Below are positions 6,021 through 11,071 of a DNA stretch of 11,071 nucleotides, in pieces. The stretch lies in NCBI GenBank assembly GCA_002372465.1, contig DFGW01000204.1:1-11071 (forward strand). The letters run 5' to 3'. The notes under the pieces are model-generated. The model was not told the origin of the DNA. It saw only the letters and a list, made by a program, of their open reading frames with translations, and did not search any database. The DNA is from Butyrivibrio sp. UBA3740. Lineage in GTDB: Bacteria; Bacillota; Clostridia; Lachnospirales; Lachnospiraceae. The translations under genes and the position numbers were made by a program. Numbering within the stretch: the first letter of the stretch is position 1; every line of letters starts with the position of its first letter.

Positions 6021-7202
6021 ATGGGTTGCAGCGGGTGTAACAAGTGTACAGATGTGAACTGCAGTATAGAGACAAAATGCCAACAGCTTGACAGGAGCCT
6101 TCTGGATAAATGGGGAGCTATAAGCTATCCAATCTATCAGACAGCTACTTTTGCACATCCGGGCCTTGGGGACAGCACCGGGTTTGATTATACAAGGATG
6201 CAGAATCCCACGAGACAGCAGCTGGAGTCAGTAGTTGCTTACCTGGAGAATGGTAGTGATGCAATTGCCTTCTCCAGTGGAATGGCTGCAATTGCTACAG
6301 TGATGGAACTGTTTAAGCCAGGGGATCACTTCATTGTGGACGCGGATCTGTATGGTGGAAGCATAAGACTTTTTAATGAAATAAGTAAAAAGAACGGTCT
6401 GGAGTACAGCGCCGTTAGTCTTAGCAGCGAGGATGTCAGACCCTACATAAAAGAAAACACAAGGGCAGTCTATCTTGAAACGCCCACCAATCCAATGATG
6501 AATGTCACAGATATTCAGGAACTGGCAAAGATCACAAGGGAAAAGGGAATACTTCTTATCGTAGACAATACCTTTTTATCTCCCTATTTTCAGAATCCTT
6601 TGAATCTGGGGGCAGACATAGTGATCCATTCGGGGACAAAGTTCCTGGGCGGGCATCATGACACCATCGGAGGTTTTGTGGTGGTCAATGACAAAGAGCT
6701 GGATGAAAGACTCAGGTTCATCTATAAGACATCCGGGGCAGGCCTGGCGCCATTTGACAGCTGGCTTATATTAAGGGGAATAAGGACCCTGGCAGTCAGG
6801 CTTGACAGGGCACAGCAAAATGCCATGGCTCTGGCCAAATATCTTAAGACAAACAAGCATGTGACAAAGGTCATTTACCCGGGGCTGCCTGAGCATCCCG
6901 GCTACAGCATAATGAAAAAGCAGGCCAGAGGCTTCGGGGCCATGGTCACCTTTGAGGTAGACTCTGCTGAGTTTGCTCACAAGATACTTAACAATGTACA
7001 GCTTATCTATTTTGCCGAGAGCCTCGGCGGGACAGAGACCCTTATAACCTACCCCATCACCCAGACCCATGCAGATGTACCCAAAGAGGTTCTGGAAAAG
7101 AACGGGATAAACGACAGAGTTTTAAGGCTGTCTGTAGGTATCGAGGGAATAGCTGACCTTATCTGCGAATTCAACAGAGTTTTCGCTATAGCGCAGGAGT
7201 AA
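6021..7202 (+). CDS. Trans-sulfuration PLP enzyme (cystathionine gamma-synthase / lyase family) with Cys-rich N-terminus
   Basis: Cys/Met-metabolism PLP enzyme, 393 residues, slightly longer than usual. The family core starts near residue 16 (IETK) and includes PIYQTATF (37-44), YTR (57-59), SSGMAA (85-90), Y111 in DLYGG, D182 in VDNTF, the Schiff-base lysine K207 in HSGTKFLGG, the signature SLGGTETLITYP (334-345) and R369 in LRLSVGIE. Gly at 113, where methionine gamma-lyases carry the reactive cysteine, favours cystathionine synthase or lyase over methionine lyase, but the reaction is not settled. The first 20 residues hold five cysteines (3, 6, 9, 14, 20) as CxxCxxC-x4-C-x5-C, outside the catalytic fold. 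AGGAG at 6008-6012, 8 nt before the ATG, supports this start; nearby ATGs at 6013 and 6016 are in another frame. It lies 26 nt after the amidohydrolase, the last gene of the operon; no terminator is visible after it. Confidence 0.88.
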   Translation: MGCSGCNKCTDVNCSIETKCQQLDRSLLDKWGAISYPIYQTATFAHPGLGDSTGFDYTRMQNPTRQQLESVVAYLENGSDAIAFSSGMAAIATVMELFKPGDHFIVDADLYGGSIRLFNEISKKNGLEYSAVSLSSEDVRPYIKENTRAVYLETPTNPMMNVTDIQELAKITREKGILLIVDNTFLSPYFQNPLNLGADIVIHSGTKFLGGHHDTIGGFVVVNDKELDERLRFIYKTSGAGLAPFDSWLILRGIRTLAVRLDRAQQNAMALAKYLKTNKHVTKVIYPGLPEHPGYSIMKKQARGFGAMVTFEVDSAEFAHKILNNVQLIYFAESLGGTETLITYPITQTHADVPKEVLEKNGINDRVLRLSVGIEGIADLICEFNRVFAIAQE

Positions 7203-7231
7203 AAAATGGTGGTATGAATTAAAAAAGTTAT

Positions 7232-7261
7232 ATGAAAATTCCGTGGAAGCTGTGATATAGT
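7232..7261 (+). promoter_or_regulatory. Promoter of the LysR-type regulator gene
   Basis: An extended -10 is visible: TG at 7253-7254, one base, then TATAGT (7256-7261). ATGAAA at 7232-7237 is a -35 candidate 18 nt upstream. Transcription would start near 7268, leaving a short leader with AGAGG at 7281-7285 and an 8-base palindrome GTGTACAC (7285-7292) touching the start codon. Confidence 0.55.
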
Positions 7262-7292
7262 AGTGTGTATAAATATTCAAAGAGGTGTACAC

Positions 7293-8195
7293 ATGACTAT
7301 ATTACAGCTTAAATATGTTATTGCAATCGATGAAGAGTGCTCCATGAGAAAGGCGGCGGACAGGCTCTATGTTTCACAGCCGGGACTTTCAAGTGCCGTC
7401 AGGGACCTGGAGAATGAGCTTGGAATCCAGATCTTTGAGAGAGTTCATAACGGCGTGGTTACAACTGCTGCCGGGGCTTCCTTCATCGCCTACGCAAGAA
7501 ATGCTGTGGAGCAGTTCGAGAAGGTTGAGGATAAGTACCTCAATTCAAAAGCGGAGCGCCCCACTTTTTCTGTTTCCATGCAGCATTACACCGTTGCTGT
7601 TAATGCCTTTATCGACACTGTAAGGGAATATGATCTTGAGGAGTATCAGTACTATATCCGTGAGACCCAGACCAGTGAGGTGATCGAGGACGTCAAGACC
7701 ATGAAGAGCGAGGTGGGAGTTATTGCTCTTTCTGACTTTAACAAAAACACCTTTAAGAAGATCTTTGCTGATGCATCCCTGGAGTTCCATGAGCTCTTTA
7801 CCAGAGATACTTACGTATATCTAAGTAAGGACCATCCTTTGGCAGGCAGGGATGAGCTGTCTTTAGAGGACCTTCAGGATTACCCCTGTATGGTATTTGA
7901 TCAGGGTGACAACACCTCTTTTTACTACAGAGAAGAAGCTCTTGCCACCTACGATTATAAGAAGATTATCAGCACCAACGAAAGAGCTACATCCATTGAA
8001 CTGATGCTTGGTCTTAATGGCTACGCTGTTGGAGCAGCTATGCTGGGCGAAGGAAAGACTTCTTCCGAAATCAAGGTCATCAAGCTCAAGGAAGATGAGC
8101 CACTAACCTTTGGATATATAACCAGAAAGGGAGGCGCGCTTTCGGAGATGGGACAGGCTTTCGTGGAGAAACTTGAAGCACACAAGGCAGATTGA
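7293..8195 (+). CDS. LysR family transcriptional regulator
   Basis: DNA-binding regulator, 300 residues, the standard LysR length. The N-terminal winged helix-turn-helix covers about residues 1-60, with MRKAADRLYVSQPGLS (18-33) as the helix-turn-helix and LENELGIQIFER (39-50) after it. A linker helix follows, and residues from about 91 form the two-lobed effector-binding domain. Effector and targets cannot be read from sequence. Its place between two methionine transporter loci, and the known role of LysR proteins such as CysB, CmbR and MetR in sulfur control, make the neighbouring met/cys genes the first candidates. The ATG at 7293 has AGAGG 7 nt upstream; an in-frame GTG at 7263 has no ribosome binding site and lies at or upstream of the predicted transcript start. 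The gene is convergent with the next one, 22 nt apart, with no evident terminator between them. Confidence 0.92.
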   Translation: MTILQLKYVIAIDEECSMRKAADRLYVSQPGLSSAVRDLENELGIQIFERVHNGVVTTAAGASFIAYARNAVEQFEKVEDKYLNSKAERPTFSVSMQHYTVAVNAFIDTVREYDLEEYQYYIRETQTSEVIEDVKTMKSEVGVIALSDFNKNTFKKIFADASLEFHELFTRDTYVYLSKDHPLAGRDELSLEDLQDYPCMVFDQGDNTSFYYREEALATYDYKKIISTNERATSIELMLGLNGYAVGAAMLGEGKTSSEIKVIKLKEDEPLTFGYITRKGGALSEMGQAFVEKLEAHKAD

Positions 8196-8217
8196 GCCGT
8201 GGGTTTAGGCAAGAGTT

Positions 8218-9375
8218 TTAAGTCTGGTCATAATCGTCAAGGAAATGGTGCCTTTTTCCATCAGAAGTTTTATAAGCAATAACTGTGTTTAGATGAACAT
8301 TCTCAACGCTCTTGAAAATGTTGGCCTCAATGAATGGACTTCTTTCCCTGAGTTCTGAGATGAGAGACTTGATCTCTGCGCGCTTGCTGCCCTTATCGGT
8401 TCCACCGCAGCTGGCACAGCTCTCGGTGAGTCTGCAGGCGCAGTTTATGAACTTGAGATTGTTGTAGTCCATCCACTTTTTTATATCTTCTTCCCGGATG
8501 AGATAAAGAGGCCTTATCAGCTCCATTGATTCAAAATTGGTACTGTGAAGCTTGGGCATCATGGTCTGAATCTGTCCACCGTAGAGCATACCCATGACGA
8601 TAGTTTCGATTACATCGTCATAGTGATGTCCCAGAGCAATCTTGTTACAACCCATTTCTTTTGCTTTGCTGTAAAGAGCGCCTCTTCTCATTCTGGCGCA
8701 AAGATAGCAGGGAGATCCTTCCGTCTCCTTGTCCACAATGTCAAATATATCGGAATTGAATACCGTTATCGGAATCTGCATCAGATTTGCATTATTGATG
8801 ATAGTGGTGTAATTGATGTCATTGTAGCCCGGGTTCATTACCATATAGACTACTTCAAAGTTCTTTTTCCCGTGACGTTCCAGTTCCTGAAACAATTTGG
8901 CCATAAGCATGGAATCCTTTCCACCTGAAATGCATACAGCAATCTTGTCGCCATCCTTAATGAGTTCATAGGTGTTGATGGCCTTGGTGAACTGGCTCCA
9001 CAGCTGAGGCCTGAACTTTTTGATGATGCTTCTTTCAATATCCTTATAACGGTTTTCTTTTTCTTCTTTATCAGAAAGCTGGTTTTCTATGGTATATCTG
9101 TAATAGCTGTAGATTCCGCCTTCAATGCTGTATATTTCGTATCCCTGAGGGACAAGTTCTTCGCAGATTTCAACGGAATGCTTTCCGGAGTAGCAAAAAA
9201 GATATATCGGTTTATCTTTTGGGAGCACATCTTCATTATCCAAAAACTTTTCCCAGGGTATATTAATGGCATCGGGGTGAGAGCTCTTTTCATAATCGCT
9301 TTTATCCCGTACATCTATGACAAGCTTTTCTCTGTTATCTGAAAGCATTTCTTCTATTGTTTTTACTATCTGCAT
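8218..9375 (-). CDS. Rhodanese-TtcA-like fusion (tRNA 2-thiolation PP-loop protein)
   Basis: Two-domain cytoplasmic protein, 385 residues. Residues 1-95 are a rhodanese-like sulfurtransferase domain with VIDVRDKSDY (19-28) and the active-site loop CYSGKHS (61-67), so C61 can carry a persulfide. Residues 115-385 are a TtcA-type PP-loop ATPase: SGGKDS (150-155) binds and adenylates, C223-x2-C226 with a later cysteine (312, 314, 320 or 323) can hold the Fe-S cluster of TtcA enzymes, and GHHYDD (249-254) is also conserved. TtcA thiolates cytidine 32 of some tRNAs using ATP and a sulfur donor; the fused rhodanese probably delivers that sulfur. The target base is inferred. The start at 9375 has GGAGAGG at 9390-9384, 8 nt upstream; an in-frame ATG at 9447 overlaps the promoter. 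It is divergent from the second metQ. Confidence 0.87.
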   Translation of the reverse strand: MQIVKTIEEMLSDNREKLVIDVRDKSDYEKSSHPDAINIPWEKFLDNEDVLPKDKPIYLFCYSGKHSVEICEELVPQGYEIYSIEGGIYSYYRYTIENQLSDKEEKENRYKDIERSIIKKFRPQLWSQFTKAINTYELIKDGDKIAVCISGGKDSMLMAKLFQELERHGKKNFEVVYMVMNPGYNDINYTTIINNANLMQIPITVFNSDIFDIVDKETEGSPCYLCARMRRGALYSKAKEMGCNKIALGHHYDDVIETIVMGMLYGGQIQTMMPKLHSTNFESMELIRPLYLIREEDIKKWMDYNNLKFINCACRLTESCASCGGTDKGSKRAEIKSLISELRERSPFIEANIFKSVENVHLNTVIAYKTSDGKRHHFLDDYDQT

Positions 9376-9421
9376 TTGGTAGTCCTCTCCGGAAATCTTA
9401 CAATGGTTTTGTGTAGGAGGT

Positions 9422-9450
9422 ATTATAGCATATTTTGGAGTGAACAATAA
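9422..9450 (-). promoter_or_regulatory. Promoter of the rhodanese-TtcA gene
   Basis: Reading the minus strand, a perfect TATAAT lies at 9427-9422 preceded by TG and one base (9430-9428), an extended -10. TTATTG at 9450-9445 is a weak -35 with a 17-nt spacer. The transcript would start near 9415, 40 nt before the start codon. Confidence 0.65.
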
Positions 9451-9485
9451 ATCTTATCGGTGTCTATAATCCTTCCATATTTGCA

Positions 9486-9514
9486 ATGACAAGTTATGGG
9501 GAGTATATTATAAT
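9486..9514 (+). promoter_or_regulatory. Promoter of the second metQ
   Basis: ATGACA (9486-9491), 17 nt, then a perfect TATAAT (9509-9514). This is the best sigma-A promoter in the window along with the one at 10532. It gives a leader of about 44 nt containing a small CCGC/GCGG stem (9532-9546 region) and GAGGAGG at 9551-9557. It is divergent from the promoter at 9422-9450, with 35 nt between the two elements. Confidence 0.75.
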
Positions 9515-9564
9515 AAATCAATTGAAAATAACCGCATACAAAGCGGGTTTGAGGAGGAAAAGTT

Positions 9565-10485
9565 ATGAAAAAGAGTATTTTTACAAGCCTTGTGCTTGCA
9601 GGAACTTTGGCGTTGGGCGTACTTACAGGCTGTGGCGCTGACGGAGCAGCTCAGAGCGCCGGACAGAGCGCTGATCAGGAAGCTGATGCTACAGCAGCTA
9701 CAGCCACAGCAGATGCAGGCGACAAGAAGATCACAGTTGGTGCTACACCTGTTCCCCACGCAGAGATTCTTGATAACATTGTTAAGGAGGTTCTTGCAGA
9801 GGACGGTTGGGAGCTTGAGACAGTTGTTTTCTCAGACTATGTGCTTCCTAACACATCCCTTGAGCAGGGCGAGCTTGATGCCAACTACTTCCAGACCCTT
9901 GGTTACATGAACCAGCAGAACACAGATGCAGGCCTTCACCTTAAGGCTGTTGCAGGCGTTCACATCGAGCCCATGGGTATCTACTCACAGAAGTATAAGT
10001 CTCTTTCAGAGCTTCCTGATGGCGCTTCAATTGGTATTCCCAATGACCCTGATAACGGAGAGAGAGGAATCGACCTTCTTGTTCAGAAGGGACTTCTTGT
10101 TTCAAAGGGTGGTTTCGGAACAGATGCTAACTACACAGAGGATTCCCTTACAAATGATAAGGAAGCAAACCCTCACGGCTATGTGATCACACCACTTGAG
10201 GCAGCAAGCCTTCCACTTTCACTTCCAGATCTTGATGCTGCAACAATCAACGGTAACTACGCTCTTGAAGCAGGTCTTCCTGCAGAGTACCCTGCTCTTG
10301 ACATCGAGTCCTTCGATGATGAGACAACCATCAAGAGAACTAACTTCCTTGTAGTTAAGGAAGGCAACGAGAACTCTGAGAAGATCCAGGCTCTTATCAA
10401 GGCTCTTACTTCTGACAAGGTTAAGGAGTACATCGATTCAACATACAAGGGAGCAGTTATTCCTTCATTCGTTGATCCACAGTAA
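9565..10485 (+). CDS. metQ: Methionine-binding lipoprotein (MetQ/NlpA family), second copy
   Basis: Extracellular lipoprotein that captures methionine for a MetNI importer; 306 residues. The signal peptide ends in lipobox LTGC with lipidated C23, followed by a long Ala/Gln-rich linker (24-52). The binding body from about 55 keeps the family motifs: LDANYFQ (104-110), PMGIYSQK (136-143), IPNDPDNGER (158-167), INGNYALEAGL (228-238) and the asparagine in RTNFLVV (258-264). One variation is Thr111 where many family members have histidine (DANxFQH). It is thus the more canonical methionine binder of the two here. GAGGAGG 7 nt upstream of the ATG sets the start. All 17 isoleucines use ATC or ATT, as expected for a highly expressed gene. 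It forms its own transcription unit with promoter and terminator; the metN-like gene downstream is transcribed from another promoter. Confidence 0.93.
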   Translation: MKKSIFTSLVLAGTLALGVLTGCGADGAAQSAGQSADQEADATAATATADAGDKKITVGATPVPHAEILDNIVKEVLAEDGWELETVVFSDYVLPNTSLEQGELDANYFQTLGYMNQQNTDAGLHLKAVAGVHIEPMGIYSQKYKSLSELPDGASIGIPNDPDNGERGIDLLVQKGLLVSKGGFGTDANYTEDSLTNDKEANPHGYVITPLEAASLPLSLPDLDAATINGNYALEAGLPAEYPALDIESFDDETTIKRTNFLVVKEGNENSEKIQALIKALTSDKVKEYIDSTYKGAVIPSFVDPQ

Positions 10486-10498
10486 TGTGTAAAAACCT

Positions 10499-10530
10499 GG
10501 CATCCGGCTCATTTGTCGGATGCCTTTTTT
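10499..10530 (+). terminator. Intrinsic terminator of the second metQ
   Basis: GGCATCCG (10499-10506) pairs perfectly with CGGATGCC (10517-10524) around a 10-nt loop and is followed by six T (10525-10530). It separates the second metQ from the downstream metN. Confidence 0.9.
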
Positions 10531-10531
10531 A

Positions 10532-10560
10532 TTGAAATTTGGCCTGAGTGATGGCATAAT
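10532..10560 (+). promoter_or_regulatory. Promoter of the second metN
   Basis: TTGAAA (10532-10537), 17 nt, then CATAAT (10555-10560); each matches 5 of 6 consensus bases. It starts two bases after the terminator U-tract. The predicted start of transcription is near 10567, giving a leader of about 60 nt. Confidence 0.75.
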
Positions 10561-10570
10561 AATAGGCATG

Positions 10571-10603
10571 TTTGAAGTGAAAAACATTGATGTTTCAAGC
10601 AAA
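10571..10603 (+). promoter_or_regulatory. Leader stem-loop before the second metN
   Basis: TTTG (10571-10574) can pair with CAAA (10600-10603), and 10578-10586 with 10591-10597 across a two-base bulge, around a TTGA loop. The pairing is AU-rich and modest. It lies wholly within the predicted 5' leader, and its right side includes TTCAAGCAAA, a 10-mer also present in the leader of the first metN. Confidence 0.3.
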
Positions 10604-10625
10604 TAAGTATGGAAAAAGTAAGAAA

Positions 10626-11071
10626 ATGATCAAGATTGAAAACGTACAAAAATCATTTAATAAGACTGAGGTCCTCAAGGACATTTCCATGGAGATCAAT
10701 GACGGCGAGATCTTTGGAATAATCGGACAGTCCGGTGCAGGTAAGTCGACGCTTCTTCGCTGCATCAACGGTCTTGAGTCCTACGACTCAGGAAGCATCA
10801 CGGTGGATGACAAGCTTATCGATATCAAAGATAAGAAGATGCTTCGCTATCAGCAAAAGAAAATGGGAATGATCTTCCAGGGATTTAATCTTCTGGAGAG
10901 ACTGGATGTATTTCAGAATGTTGCTCTGCCCATGAAATTCTGGGGATTACCTACCAATACTCCTGCAGCAAAAGAAAAGATCATGAAGCTCATCAAGCTG
11001 GTTGGACTTGAGGACAAGGTTCATTCAAAGCCCCGTGAGCTTTCAGGTGGTCAGAAGCAGAGAGTTGCCAT
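10626..11071 (+). CDS. metN: Methionine-type ABC importer ATPase (MetN), second copy, 5' part
   Basis: The first 148 codons of an ABC ATPase of the MetN type, cut by the window edge. Walker A GQSGAGKST (34-42), Q-loop FQGFNLLE (84-91) and the signature LSGGQKQR (139-146) are present; Walker B, the H-loop and any NIL domain lie outside. It starts MIKIENV, like the first MetN (MIKFENI), which supports the ATG at 10626. The Shine-Dalgarno is poor (GGAAAAAG around 10611), so translation may be weaker than for the first copy. A polar amino-acid ATPase cannot be excluded from this part alone, but the adjacent canonical metQ makes MetN the likeliest call; a metI would be expected downstream. Confidence 0.85.
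   Translation, partial: MIKIENVQKSFNKTEVLKDISMEINDGEIFGIIGQSGAGKSTLLRCINGLESYDSGSITVDDKLIDIKDKKMLRYQQKKMGMIFQGFNLLERLDVFQNVALPMKFWGLPTNTPAAKEKIMKLIKLVGLEDKVHSKPRELSGGQKQRVA

Noticed and set aside
7186..7200. CGCTATAGCG near the end of the trans-sulfuration gene as a terminator or operator
   Set aside because: A short palindrome inside coding sequence, followed by AGGAGTAAAAAATGG without a U-tract.
8545..8928. Open frame of 127 codons on the plus strand opposite the rhodanese-TtcA gene
   Set aside because: It lies fully inside a well-supported gene on the other strand, and its translation shows no recognisable domain; the same holds for the other antisense open frames in the window.
9376..9447. 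Upstream ATG at 9447 for the rhodanese-TtcA gene
   Set aside because: It overlaps the -35 of a good extended -10 promoter and has no ribosome binding site; the ATG at 9375 has GGAGAGG and fits the rhodanese start.

Overview
The window looks like a chromosomal sulfur-amino-acid region of an anaerobic, low-to-moderate GC Firmicute, most likely a member of the Lachnospiraceae (Butyrivibrio-like). This assignment is inference from the Gram-positive-style GGAGG ribosome binding sites, the codon style, the lipoprotein-anchored methionine binding proteins and the protein families; no rRNA or other marker gene is present. Nothing suggests mobile DNA: I see no insertion sequence, phage gene, CRISPR array, tRNA or rRNA. 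No stretch over 300 bases lacks a gene.

Layout, left to right. (1) 1-1784: the 3' end of a cysteine synthase gene (cysK), a 151-nt structured gap, then a MalY/PatB-type C-S lyase, closed by an intrinsic terminator whose loop is the malY stop codon. (2) 1840-7202: a five-gene, same-strand cluster, probably one operon: MetN ATPase, MetI permease, a divergent MetQ-like lipoprotein, an M20 amidohydrolase and a trans-sulfuration-type PLP enzyme with a cysteine-rich N-terminus. (3) 7232-8195: a LysR-type regulator with its own promoter. (4) 8218-9450, minus strand: a rhodanese domain fused to a TtcA-like PP-loop tRNA thiolase, convergent with the regulator. (5) 9486-10530: a second, more canonical MetQ lipoprotein as its own transcription unit with a clear promoter and terminator. 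(6) 10532 to the end: a separate promoter and the first 148 codons of a second MetN ATPase, cut by the window edge.

How the parts fit. CysK fixes sulfide into cysteine. MalY and the trans-sulfuration enzyme make or break C-S bonds of cystathionine, cysteine or homocysteine. Two MetNIQ-type importers bring in methionine or related compounds. The rhodanese-TtcA fusion spends persulfide sulfur on tRNA. The first MetQ has lost the asparagines that its family uses to hold methionine, and its operon adds an amidohydrolase and a C-S enzyme. The working hypothesis is therefore an import, deacylate and cleave route for a modified sulfur amino acid. I recognised no SAM riboswitch or T-box in any leader, so the LysR protein is the obvious candidate local regulator. 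This is mostly recognisable sulfur metabolism; the possibly new elements are the ligand specificity of the first transporter, the Cys-rich extension, the rhodanese-TtcA fusion and several leader or 3'-end RNA structures.
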